Assembly: GCA_017383125.1 (NCBI GenBank)
Contig: JAFNYY010000088.1
Coordinates: 1 to 35,605, forward strand
From: Schwartzia sp. (in: firmicutes)
GTDB lineage: Bacteria; Bacillota; Negativicutes; Selenomonadales; Selenomonadaceae
Direction of reading: 5' to 3'
DNA length: 35,605 bases
Shown: piece after piece, positions 24,889-33,011 of the stretch
Layout of the letters: the number at the start of each line of letters is the position of its first letter
Position numbering within the stretch: the first letter of the stretch is position 1
Notes under the pieces: model-generated
Seen by the model: the letters and a program-made list of their open reading frames with translations, nothing else
What the model was told of the DNA's origin: nothing
The model's database searches: none
Program-made: the position numbers and the translations under genes

Positions 24889-26508
24889 TTGTCTACAGAT
24901 ATAGATCAGCTTCGTAGCGAAACAGCAAAGAGACGCACCTTTGCTATCATTTCTCACCCGGATGCCGGTAAAACTACCCTTACCGAGAAGCTTCTGCTCT
25001 ACGGCGGAGCTATCCATCTTGCCGGTTCCATCAAGTCCCGCAAAACAGCCCGTCATGCCGTTTCTGACTGGATGGAGATAGAAAAGCAGCGCGGTATTTC
25101 CGTTACATCTTCAGTTCTGCAGTTTGATTACGGCGGATGCCGGATAAATATTCTTGATACTCCGGGCCATCAGGACTTTTCCGAAGATACCTACCGTACC
25201 CTTATGGCAGTAGACAGTGCCGTAATGGTGCTGGACGCGGCAAAGGGTGTCGAGACTCAGACAAAGAAGCTCTTCAAGGTCTGCAAGGAGCGCCATGTAC
25301 CAATCTTTACCTTTGTAAACAAGCTGGACCGCTATGGCAAGGTTCCTATCGACCTGATGGACGAAATAGAAAATGTCCTGGGAATCCGGGCATATCCTAT
25401 GAACTGGCCGGTAGGCAGTGACGGACGGTATCAGGGCGTCTATGACCGCCGGAAGAATGTGGTTGAGCTGTTTGCGGCTGATACCACCCACGGTCAGGAG
25501 GCACGCCTCTCTGATGTATACGAAATGGGTTCTGATGAGCTGAAGGCTCGTCTTGACGAAGCTACTTATCAGAATCTGCTTGATGATATTGAGCTTCTGG
25601 ATGCAGCCGGCGAAGAATTTGATCTCGAAAAGGTGGCCTGCGGTGAGCTGACCCCTATGTTCTTCGGCTCGGCTATGACGAACTTCGGCGTACAGAACTT
25701 CCTCGAGGAGTATCTGCGTCTGGCTCCGCCGCCGGTAGCCCGCGAGTCATCAATCGGTGCCATCGAGCCGGTTGACGAAAAGTTTTCGGCATTTGTCTTT
25801 AAGATTCAGGCAAACATGAATCCCGCACATCGTGACCGACTGGCATTTATCCGTATTGTATCCGGTAAATTTGAGCGCAATATGACCGTCTGGCATGAGG
25901 CCAGCGGCAAGCCTATCAAGCTGGCTCAGCCGCAGCAGTTCCTGGCGCAGGATCGTCAGATTATTGATGAGGCGTGGCCGGGAGATATCGTAGGTCTCTT
26001 TGATCCGGGTATCTTTGGTATTGGTGATACGATATCCGATACTTCTACGAAGTTCCGCTTCGCTGATTTCCCGGTATTCCCGCCGGAAAAATTCGCCCGT
26101 GTTGAAGCGAAGGATACCATGAAGCGCAAGCAGTTCCTGAAGGGAATCGAGCAGCTTACTCAGGAGGGGGCGATTCAGCTCTTCAAGGAAGCAGGCTACG
26201 ATTCGATTATTGTAGGAACTGTCGGTACTCTGCAGTTTGATGTCCTTGTTTACCGCCTCAAGAGTGAGTACGGTGTAGATGTAATTCTCACCATGCAGCC
26301 CTTTGAGGTTGCCCGCTGGCTCGTGTATGAGGACGGACATACGGCTACACCGGAGGGTATGCGTGGTATTGACCGCGGCATGTTTGTATATGACCGCAAC
26401 GGTCTGCCGGTACTGCTGGTTAACAACGAGTGGGCTCTTGGCTGGATTACCGATAACAATCCGGGTCTTGAGCTGTATCCTGTTCCCCCTGATAAAAAAG
26501 AGATTTGA
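24889..26508 (+). CDS. prfC: Peptide chain release factor 3
   Basis: 539-aa translational GTPase that recycles RF1/RF2 after termination. G1 is SHPDAGKTTLTEKLL, the switch region has KQRGISVTSSV, G3 is DTPGHQDF and G4 is NKLD, all in the first ~150 residues. RF3-specific domains 2 and 3 follow, with KRKQFLKGIEQLTQEGAIQ and GTLQFDVLVYRLKSEYGV in overlapping parts. The start is TTG 24889, seven bases after GGAGG. The protein starts at the normal RF3 position, so the TTG is credible and may keep expression low. Confidence 0.96.
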   Translation: MSTDIDQLRSETAKRRTFAIISHPDAGKTTLTEKLLLYGGAIHLAGSIKSRKTARHAVSDWMEIEKQRGISVTSSVLQFDYGGCRINILDTPGHQDFSEDTYRTLMAVDSAVMVLDAAKGVETQTKKLFKVCKERHVPIFTFVNKLDRYGKVPIDLMDEIENVLGIRAYPMNWPVGSDGRYQGVYDRRKNVVELFAADTTHGQEARLSDVYEMGSDELKARLDEATYQNLLDDIELLDAAGEEFDLEKVACGELTPMFFGSAMTNFGVQNFLEEYLRLAPPPVARESSIGAIEPVDEKFSAFVFKIQANMNPAHRDRLAFIRIVSGKFERNMTVWHEASGKPIKLAQPQQFLAQDRQIIDEAWPGDIVGLFDPGIFGIGDTISDTSTKFRFADFPVFPPEKFARVEAKDTMKRKQFLKGIEQLTQEGAIQLFKEAGYDSIIVGTVGTLQFDVLVYRLKSEYGVDVILTMQPFEVARWLVYEDGHTATPEGMRGIDRGMFVYDRNGLPVLLVNNEWALGWITDNNPGLELYPVPPDKKEI

Positions 26509-26523
26509 TGGGAATTTCATTCA

Positions 26524-26552
26524 TTGAGTTTATTTAATGATTGGGTTATAAT
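26524..26552 (+). promoter_or_regulatory. Promoter of the small membrane protein gene
   Basis: TTGAGT (26524-26529), 17-bp spacer, consensus TATAAT (26547-26552), just after prfC. Confidence 0.7.
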
Positions 26553-26586
26553 ATGATTGTGGTTTTACCACCGGGAGGTTTTTAGT

Positions 26587-26874
26587 TTGGATTGGCTCTT
26601 TGGCGGATTATCAGATGCCGAAATAACAGTTCGGACTCTTTGCAGCTTCGGTTCCTGCATCGCTATTGCGCAGATTGTCGGTACCGTAGTCGGTGAAGAG
26701 CGGAAAAAGAAATGGTTCAAGAAGCGAGTGCAGAAGTATGCGCTCCTCAATCGCCGCGGCTTTATGGGTGAAAATACCAATTTTGGCCGGCCGATTACCA
26801 AGGAAGGCTATTTGATTTCAATCGGACTTGTCATTAGCTGGGTATTAGTCACGATTCTTTGCTTTAAGGTCTGA
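26587..26874 (+). CDS. Small membrane protein of unknown function
   Basis: 95-aa protein, not recognised. The start is TTG 26587, eight bases after GGGAGG. Hydrophobic segments lie at about residues 15-36 (rich in Ile, Ala and Val) and 75-93 at the C-terminus. Between them is a strongly basic stretch (ERKKKWFKKR, then NRRGF) that should face the cytoplasm, giving a hairpin topology. It has its own promoter and a terminator at 26886. It precedes the metal-chelate ABC genes, but a link is only positional. Confidence 0.75.
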   Translation: MDWLFGGLSDAEITVRTLCSFGSCIAIAQIVGTVVGEERKKKWFKKRVQKYALLNRRGFMGENTNFGRPITKEGYLISIGLVISWVLVTILCFKV

Positions 26875-26885
26875 CATCAATCGGG

Positions 26886-26918
26886 AAAACTCCCTGTCCG
26901 GAAGGCAGGGAGTTTTTT
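26886..26918 (+). terminator. Terminator after the small membrane gene, abutting the ABC operon
   Basis: Stem ACTCCCTG / CAGGGAGT extended by AAA/TTT, then six T in all. It ends 13 bases before the next start codon, with the ribosome site GGAG just after the T run. Confidence 0.87.
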
Positions 26919-26931
26919 GTGGAGATTTGCG

Positions 26932-27939
26932 ATGAGTAAGAAAAAATTGGCGGTACTGTCCGCGATTCTGTCTTTCACATTTATGTTTGGCGGCTGCGGG
27001 GAAAAGACTGCAGCACCGGGAGGAAGCGGCAGCAAGACCGCAGTATTCCAAAGCAATCACAAGGAACATGGGACGGCATCAGCCGAGAATTACTTCGCCG
27101 TGATTATCGATGACATGGGCAGGGAGGTTCGCCTGCCGAAGAAACCGGAGCGCATTGTCGTTACTTCGGCCTCCTTTCTTGAACCGCTGCATGCTGTAGG
27201 CGGCGATGTAGTCGGCCGTCCTGACTCCCGCACGAATATGCCGGACTTTGCGAAGGATAAGACCAGTATCGGCAGGGTCTACAACATAGATGTTGAAAAG
27301 CTTGTTTCCTGCTCACCGGATCTCGTTATCATAAACAAGGGCATGAACGAGAAGCTGCTGACGACCCTTGATATGAATAAGATTCCTGCTATCGTGCTGG
27401 ATATGAAGAATTATGACAGCGTAAAGCGTGAAATCGGGGTTTTTGCACAGCTTACCGGCAATAAGGAGGCCGGAGAAAAGTTTGTCAAAAACATGGATGA
27501 AAAGATAGATAATATTGTCGCTGTAGTACCGCAGGAGAGTAAGCGGGTGGCAATTCTCCACAGTACCGGTCAGGGACTGAGTGTCCAGCTGGATACCAGT
27601 ATCGCCGGCTCGGTGGCAAAGCGGCTCGGCTTCGTGAATGTGGCACAGGGAATGAACGCCATTGAGGGAAATCCCGATGCAGCGCCGTACAGTATCGAGA
27701 CTCTGGTAGAGCAGAACCCGGAGATTATCTTCGTAACCAGTATGGGAAAGATTGAAGATATCAAGAAGAGTATGGAAAAGACTATTGCCGAAAGTCCGGC
27801 ATGGCAGACGATTCCTGCCGTGAAAAACGGTAAAATCTATTATCTGTCTCAGAACCACTTTCTCCTTAGTCCGGGAGTGCATTTCCCGGATGCCTTTGAG
27901 GAAATGGCAAAACTGATTTATCCGGGGGCAGTGAAGTAA
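26932..27939 (+). CDS. Iron-chelate/cobalamin ABC transporter substrate-binding lipoprotein
   Basis: 335-aa class III (TroA-like helical backbone) binding protein. The start is ATG 26932, seven bases after GGAG. Signal peptide with lipobox FGGC (Cys ~22), a Gly/Ser/Lys linker, then the usual DMGREVRLPKKPERIVV opening of FecB/BtuF-type proteins. The C-terminal end FPDAFEEMAKLIYPG is family-typical. The ligand could be ferric siderophore, haem or vitamin B12; the sequence does not settle it. Its stop overlaps the permease start (TAATG). Confidence 0.93.
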   Translation: MSKKKLAVLSAILSFTFMFGGCGEKTAAPGGSGSKTAVFQSNHKEHGTASAENYFAVIIDDMGREVRLPKKPERIVVTSASFLEPLHAVGGDVVGRPDSRTNMPDFAKDKTSIGRVYNIDVEKLVSCSPDLVIINKGMNEKLLTTLDMNKIPAIVLDMKNYDSVKREIGVFAQLTGNKEAGEKFVKNMDEKIDNIVAVVPQESKRVAILHSTGQGLSVQLDTSIAGSVAKRLGFVNVAQGMNAIEGNPDAAPYSIETLVEQNPEIIFVTSMGKIEDIKKSMEKTIAESPAWQTIPAVKNGKIYYLSQNHFLLSPGVHFPDAFEEMAKLIYPGAVK

Positions 27940-28976
27940 TGGAAGCCAAAGAAAATGGCAAAGCATTAGACAAAAGAGAAGAGCAGGGAACAACTGACGC
28001 GTCAAGGATGCGCCGGCTGGTTTTCCTGCTCCTTTTTTCGGCGCTGGTGGCCTTGGGCTTTATTGTCTCCGTAGAGATGGGTTCTGTGCCGATTACGACA
28101 GAGGAGATATACGCGGCTCTCTTTGGAAACGGTGCCGGTACTCATCAGCAGATTATAATGAACATTCGTTTGCCGAGGACCATTGTAGCCGCACTCGTAG
28201 GCATCAATCTCGCTCTTTCGGGTGCGATTCTGCAGGCGATTATGAAAAATCCGCTGGCTGACCCGCATATCATCGGTATTTCCTCCGGTGCAGGTCTGGC
28301 GGCAGTCCTTTTGATGCTGGCGTTTCCTGCGCTGGAGTATCTCGTTACTCCGGCGGCTTTCCTTGGCGCTATGGGTGCTGCCTGTGTGATTTATCTGCTG
28401 GCATGGAAAAACGGAATACGCCCGGTTCGGATAATTCTGGCCGGCGTTGCCGTTTCTGCATTCCTCGGTGCCGGAATTTCGGCGGTAATGATTTTTAACA
28501 GCGACAAGGTACACGGGGCACTGATGTGGATGGTCGGCGGTCTGGCTACCAGAAGCTGGCCCCATGTAGGCATAATTTATCCGTACACCATCGTCGGAGT
28601 AATCCTGGCGATGATAGGGGCGAAGCATCTCAACATACTTCAGCTTGGAGATGAAATGGCCAAGGGACTCGGACTCAATGTTGAGCTTACCCGTATCGTT
28701 ATGACAGCCTTAGCGGCACTTTTGGCGGCCAGCGCAGTTTCCGTCGTGGGACTGCTGGGCTTTGTCGGACTAATCGTTCCCCATGCTGTTCGTCTTATGA
28801 TTGGCTCAGACTATCGTTACCTGCTGCCGGGGGCGGCGCTCCTTGGTGCGGCCACTGTTATGCTGTCGGATACCTTCGCAAGGACAGCCTTTGCTCCTAC
28901 TGAGCTGCCGGTTGGAATCCTGATGGCGGTTTTCGGCGCGCCGTTCTTCCTCTTCCTGCTTAGGAGGGAGCTGTAA
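27939..28976 (+). CDS. FecCD/BtuC family ABC permease
   Basis: 345-aa integral membrane permease with about ten membrane segments. The family signatures MNIRLPRTIVAALVG, NPLADPHIIGISSGA and GFVGLIVPHAVR are visible. The N-terminal ~25 residues are charged and cytosolic. It should form a homodimer that works with the binding protein and the ATPase. Both of its junctions overlap by one base (TAATG), so the three genes are translated as a unit. Confidence 0.95.
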   Translation: MEAKENGKALDKREEQGTTDASRMRRLVFLLLFSALVALGFIVSVEMGSVPITTEEIYAALFGNGAGTHQQIIMNIRLPRTIVAALVGINLALSGAILQAIMKNPLADPHIIGISSGAGLAAVLLMLAFPALEYLVTPAAFLGAMGAACVIYLLAWKNGIRPVRIILAGVAVSAFLGAGISAVMIFNSDKVHGALMWMVGGLATRSWPHVGIIYPYTIVGVILAMIGAKHLNILQLGDEMAKGLGLNVELTRIVMTALAALLAASAVSVVGLLGFVGLIVPHAVRLMIGSDYRYLLPGAALLGAATVMLSDTFARTAFAPTELPVGILMAVFGAPFFLFLLRREL

Positions 28977-29782
28977 TGGACAATGTAAAACAGGCTGTTT
29001 TGGCAGCGAAGAATCTGACGGTAAAAATCGAAGAAAAAACGATACTGTCTGATGTGAATATCAGCTTTACTCCCGGAAAACGGACGGCTATTATCGGCCC
29101 GAACGGAGCGGGAAAGTCGACACTGCTGAAAGCACTGGCCGGTCTTAACCACCGATACGAGGGAAGTGTGCTGCTCGGTGATGAGGACACAAAGAAGCTC
29201 AGCCGAAAGGCTTTCGCCCGGAGACTGGCGATACTGCCCCAGGGAATGACTGTGCCGGCGGATGTTACCGTCAGCGAGCTGGTGGACTACGGCCGGTTCC
29301 CCTATCGGGGAATAATGACGGCCGGCGATCCCAAACGGGACAGGGAGGCAGTAGAGCAGGCACTGGCCAAGACTCACCTTAAGGGATATATGAGCCAGCG
29401 GGTGATGACGCTTTCCGGCGGTGAGCGCCAGCGGGCCTTTATCGCGATGGCACTGGCGCAGGAACCGGAAATTCTCCTGCTGGATGAGCCTACGACATAT
29501 CTGGATATCGGACACCAGCTGGAAGTCATGAACATCATCGAAGAGCTGAACCGCAGCGAGAACATGACCATAATCATGGTACTCCACGATATCAATCATG
29601 CTCTGCAGTATGCGGATGAAATCGTGGTGATAAAAGACCATGGCATATACCGACAGGGAACGCCGGGAGAAATCCTGACAGTGGACCTGCTGGCAGAGGT
29701 TTTCGGAGTAAAGGCCGATGTTTTTGTAAATTCCAACGGTATAAGCGTTTTGTCGCCCATATCACTGGCGGAGAGAAGTTAA
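28976..29782 (+). CDS. Iron-chelate/cobalamin ABC transporter ATP-binding protein
   Basis: 268-aa FecE/BtuD-type ATPase that powers the importer. Walker A is GPNGAGKST (41-49), signature LSGGERQRAF, Walker B ILLLDEPTTYLD, switch His in VLHDINHAL. It is the third gene of the ABC set. No distinct terminator follows; the next 140 bases are AT-rich. Confidence 0.96.
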   Translation: MDNVKQAVLAAKNLTVKIEEKTILSDVNISFTPGKRTAIIGPNGAGKSTLLKALAGLNHRYEGSVLLGDEDTKKLSRKAFARRLAILPQGMTVPADVTVSELVDYGRFPYRGIMTAGDPKRDREAVEQALAKTHLKGYMSQRVMTLSGGERQRAFIAMALAQEPEILLLDEPTTYLDIGHQLEVMNIIEELNRSENMTIIMVLHDINHALQYADEIVVIKDHGIYRQGTPGEILTVDLLAEVFGVKADVFVNSNGISVLSPISLAERS

Positions 29783-29821
29783 AAAAGCTGTAAATATTGT
29801 CAGAATTTCTTGATTTTTCTC

Positions 29822-29850
29822 TTGCTTTTTTGCAGTATTCTCTGTATCAT
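29822..29850 (+). promoter_or_regulatory. Candidate promoter of the FtsB/DivIC-like gene
   Basis: TTGCTT (29822-29827), 17-bp spacer, TATCAT (29845-29850). Downstream at 29889-29904 lies a perfect hairpin CGGTCT-TTTC-AGACCG in the leader. Confidence 0.42.
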
Positions 29851-29923
29851 TGGAATGTGCTGAAAGTTTATCTTTTTTGAGTTTTTATCGGTCTTTTCAG
29901 ACCGTTCAAAGGCAGGGGACAGT

Positions 29924-30238
29924 ATGGCACGGAGGGATAGTTCCAGAGGCTCCCGTGGCAGCCGACGGGCTCCTAGCTGGTTCTATATGGTGGTATCGGT
30001 TGTTTTAGTATATTTCGGATACTGCTTTTACAATCAGCAGGTGTACCTGAACGGTATCAATGAAAAGTATCAGGTAGCAGAGCAGCGACTGGCTGCGGCT
30101 CAGAAGGTCAATGAGGGCCTTCGTGAGGAAAAGGCGGGGCTTGAGGATCTTCGCAGAGTAGAGAAGGTAGCCCGCGAGGAGCTGAACATGGTACGCTCCG
30201 GCGAGATGCCATATATTTTGCCGCATGGCAGCAGGTAA
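29924..30238 (+). CDS. Septum formation initiator, FtsB/DivIC family
   Basis: 104-aa bitopic cell-division protein. The basic N-terminus (Arg/Ser repeats) is cytosolic, one membrane span lies at about residues 18-36, a coiled coil covers ~40-80, and the C-terminus has the family pattern ARELNMVRSGE-like (here AREELNMVRSGEMPYILP). It would join DivIB/FtsQ and FtsL at the septum. Firmicutes commonly have divIC, an S1-domain gene, tilS and hpt together, exactly the order here. Confidence 0.88.
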   Translation: MARRDSSRGSRGSRRAPSWFYMVVSVVLVYFGYCFYNQQVYLNGINEKYQVAEQRLAAAQKVNEGLREEKAGLEDLRRVEKVAREELNMVRSGEMPYILPHGSR

Positions 30239-30285
30239 TTATGCTCGTATAGGGCTTACATTTTATCTTAGGAGGAAGCAGCATT

Positions 30286-30822
30286 TTGTCCATTGAAGTT
30301 GGCAGTATTTTAGAGGGAACCGTTAGTGGTATCACGAAATTCGGTGCATTTATTGAGCTTCCCGAAAATAAGACCGGTCTGGTCCATATTTCAGAGGTAG
30401 CGGATGTTTACGTCAACGATGTAAACGATTTCCTTAAGCAGGGACAGAAGATAAAGGTTAAGGTACTGGCTATTAACGACAATGGCCGTATCGGTCTGTC
30501 CGTAAAGCAGGTGCCGGAGAACAAGGCTGCTCAGGCAGCAGCTGCTCCCCGTGGCGAACGCCCGCAGGCAGGCGGCCAGGGTGGTTCCTTTGCTGACAGA
30601 CAGAATCGTCCGCCTCGTCCGGCCGGTGCTGTACCTCCTCGTCCTTCCCGTCCTCCGATGGGCGGCGGTTTCTCCCGTCCCAGCGGTCGTTTCAGTAGCG
30701 GCCCCATGTCCTTTGAGGACAAGCTGTCGAAGTTCCTGAAGGACAGTGACGAGCGCCTCACCGATTTGAAGCGAAAGACCGATTCTAAGCGTGGCGGTCG
30801 CGGCTCCCGGCGTGGTGACTGA
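30286..30822 (+). CDS. S1 RNA-binding domain protein with Arg/Pro/Gly-rich tail
   Basis: 178-aa protein related to the YabR/general stress protein 13 group. The S1 domain is residues ~1-72 (GSILEGTVSGITKFGAFIEL, then GLVHISEVAD and RIGLSVK, as partial overlapping motifs). Residues ~80-140 are low complexity, rich in Pro, Arg, Gly and Ala (PPRPAG, RPSRPPMGGG). A conserved helix SFEDKLSKFLKDSDERLTDL follows, then a basic RGGRGSRRGD end. TTG 30286 is the start, ten bases after GGAGG. Likely RNA or ribosome binding; the target is unknown. Confidence 0.9.
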   Translation: MSIEVGSILEGTVSGITKFGAFIELPENKTGLVHISEVADVYVNDVNDFLKQGQKIKVKVLAINDNGRIGLSVKQVPENKAAQAAAAPRGERPQAGGQGGSFADRQNRPPRPAGAVPPRPSRPPMGGGFSRPSGRFSSGPMSFEDKLSKFLKDSDERLTDLKRKTDSKRGGRGSRRGD

Positions 30823-30836
30823 TTAGTGAAGAGAAT

Positions 30837-30873
30837 GGCGTGCCCTGTTCATTCAGCAGGACACGCCTTTTTT
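30837..30873 (+). terminator. Terminator after the S1-domain gene
   Basis: Stem GGCGTGCCCTG / CAGGACACGCC (one C-A mismatch), 8-nt loop, then six T. Confidence 0.88.
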
Positions 30874-30906
30874 ATTCGAGATTATACAGAATCCGAGGAT
30901 GAATAA

Positions 30907-32406
30907 ATGGACAGGACATTATTATCATTCAACGGAAAAATGAATAGATTCGTTGATGACAATGAATTGCTGCCCAAAGGGGCGGCAGTAGTTGTTGCCT
31001 GCTCGGGAGGGCCGGATTCTTTGGCTCTGCTGGACTGGCTGCTGTCCCAGCAGGAAAAGCGGCAGCTGAATATCACTGCAGCCCATTTCGAGCATGGAAT
31101 CCGTGGCGAGGAGTCTCGGGCTGATGCTGCCTTCGTCCATGACTTCTGTGTGTCCCGAGGTATTCCCTGCCGTATCGGCCATGGTGATGTACCGTCCTAT
31201 GCAGCGGAGAATGGTTTGTCTATGGAGACTGCGGCCCGCGAGCTGAGATATACATTCCTGCGGAAGGTGGTTACTGAGTCTTTCTCCGCGATAAAGCCAC
31301 TGATAACGCGCTGGGATACCCGTGAGGTTTTCCTGGCAGTCGGTCATCACGGCGATGACCAGGCCGAGACAGTAATGATGCGTATATTGCGAGGGACGGG
31401 AGTAAAAGGGCTGTCATCAATGAGGCCGGGCCGGTTGATGACAGAATGGCTTAAACCGGAGAATGAGTGCGGAAGCATCCTGCCGGTGCACTGCCGCCTT
31501 ATTCGTCCGCTTTTGGCAGTAAGCCGTGCGGAAATAGAGGAGTATTGCCGACTGAGAGGCTTGTCGCCGCGTCGTGATTCCACGAACGATGTGCCGGAGG
31601 AGGCTGTGAGAAACAGCCTGCGGCTTGAATTGCTGCCGCTGCTGAGGGAAAGATACAACCCGGAAATAAATAATGCGCTTTGCCGTCTGGCGGAGATTTC
31701 GGCAGACCTCTCAGATTGTGTTGCGGCTGCCGCGGATGAAAAGGCAAAGGGAATAATCAGAGACAATACAATTGACCGTCCGGCATTTTCTGTTTGTCCT
31801 AAGGCTCTGCAGCAGGAGCTGCTCAGACGGCTGCCGGGACTGGAAAAATGTTCCTACAGAGATATAGAGGCTGTGCGCCGCCTTATTTGTACAGGCGAAA
31901 GCGGACAGCAGCTGAGCCTTCCGGGCGCAATCCTGCGACTTGAATACGACCGGGCAATTATTGCCAGAACACTTCCGGTAAAATCCCAAGTTGACGGGGA
32001 AGAAGAGAAAAAATTGTTTCTTAACGGCAGCGGAGACAGTACAAAAACGGAAGTTTGTGGTAAAATCATTTCAGCTGTGTATACAGAAGCGGTGAATGAG
32101 ACGGCAGCTTTCAGTGGGGCTGCCGATGAATCAGCAGCTGTTATTGATGCGGATAAGGTTAAGCTGCCGCTTATTGTGAGGCGACGGCGGCCGGGGGACG
32201 CATATCTGCTTTCCGGCGAAGGTGCCGGTCGGAAAAAGGTCAAGGACTATTTCATTGACAGAAAGGTGCCGCGGGAGAAAAGGGATACTGTTCCTGTCCT
32301 GACCGACAGCGACGGAAATATCCTGTGGCTGGCAGGCTTTATCAGAAGCGGCTGCGCAATGATTGACGAGAACACAACGAATATAATTCGAGTTACAGTT
32401 GAGTAA
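30907..32406 (+). CDS. tilS: tRNA(Ile)-lysidine synthase
   Basis: 499-aa enzyme that attaches lysine to C34 of the CAU-anticodon tRNA-Ile, changing its decoding to AUA. The PP-loop SGGPDS is at 33-38; HHGDDQAET and RILRGTGVKGL are family signatures. The C-terminal TilS domain is recognisable by RRRPGDAY, KVKDYFIDRKVPREKRD and WLAGF. It is somewhat longer than the B. subtilis enzyme. The hpt gene starts 14 bases after its stop. Confidence 0.96.
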   Translation: MDRTLLSFNGKMNRFVDDNELLPKGAAVVVACSGGPDSLALLDWLLSQQEKRQLNITAAHFEHGIRGEESRADAAFVHDFCVSRGIPCRIGHGDVPSYAAENGLSMETAARELRYTFLRKVVTESFSAIKPLITRWDTREVFLAVGHHGDDQAETVMMRILRGTGVKGLSSMRPGRLMTEWLKPENECGSILPVHCRLIRPLLAVSRAEIEEYCRLRGLSPRRDSTNDVPEEAVRNSLRLELLPLLRERYNPEINNALCRLAEISADLSDCVAAAADEKAKGIIRDNTIDRPAFSVCPKALQQELLRRLPGLEKCSYRDIEAVRRLICTGESGQQLSLPGAILRLEYDRAIIARTLPVKSQVDGEEEKKLFLNGSGDSTKTEVCGKIISAVYTEAVNETAAFSGAADESAAVIDADKVKLPLIVRRRRPGDAYLLSGEGAGRKKVKDYFIDRKVPREKRDTVPVLTDSDGNILWLAGFIRSGCAMIDENTTNIIRVTVE

Positions 32407-32420
32407 CGGAGGCCAGAGCA

Positions 32421-32957
32421 ATGTATAATGACTTGGAACGCATAATGTTTGACGAAGCAACTTTGAAAGCAAAGGTGGCTGAGCTTGGAGCTGTCATCAC
32501 CGAAGAATATCGCGGTAAAAATCCTCTGATGGTAGGTATCCTGAATGGTGCTATGGTCTTCTATACCGACCTGATTCGTCAGGTGAGGATTCCTATCGAG
32601 ACTGACTTTATGCGTGTTTCCAGCTATGGAGCAGCTTCCGTCAGCTCGGGCAAAGTAAAGATAAAAAAGGATCTTGATGTGGATATTATCGGCCGTCATG
32701 TCATCGTTGTTGAGGATATTATTGACAGCGGCAATACTATGGCTGCTCTGTTGAAGCACCTTTCCAATCGCGGTGCAGCCTCAGTGAAGCTCTGCGCGCT
32801 TTTCTCCAAGCCTTCCAGACGCGAGGTGGAGGTCAAAATCGACTACCTGGGCTGGGAGATCCCCGATGCATTTATCGTCGGCTATGGTCTGGACTATGCA
32901 GAGAGATACCGCAATTTACCGGAAGTTGGTATCTTGAAGCATGAAGTCTATGCGTAA
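32421..32957 (+). CDS. hpt: Hypoxanthine phosphoribosyltransferase
   Basis: 178-aa purine salvage enzyme converting hypoxanthine (and guanine) plus PRPP to IMP/GMP. The PRPP-binding loop reads VVEDIIDSGNTM; the N-terminal LMVGILNGAMVF and the C-terminal YGLDYAERYRNLPEVG are typical. The start follows GGAGG. In many Firmicutes ftsH comes next; here AT-rich sequence and an IS30 remnant follow instead, and no terminator is obvious. Confidence 0.96.
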   Translation: MYNDLERIMFDEATLKAKVAELGAVITEEYRGKNPLMVGILNGAMVFYTDLIRQVRIPIETDFMRVSSYGAASVSSGKVKIKKDLDVDIIGRHVIVVEDIIDSGNTMAALLKHLSNRGAASVKLCALFSKPSRREVEVKIDYLGWEIPDAFIVGYGLDYAERYRNLPEVGILKHEVYA

Positions 32958-33011
32958 GTAGCTAATTGATAATAAAAAAGCCAAAGTGTAGTGATCGTAA
33001 ATTGCAATAAC

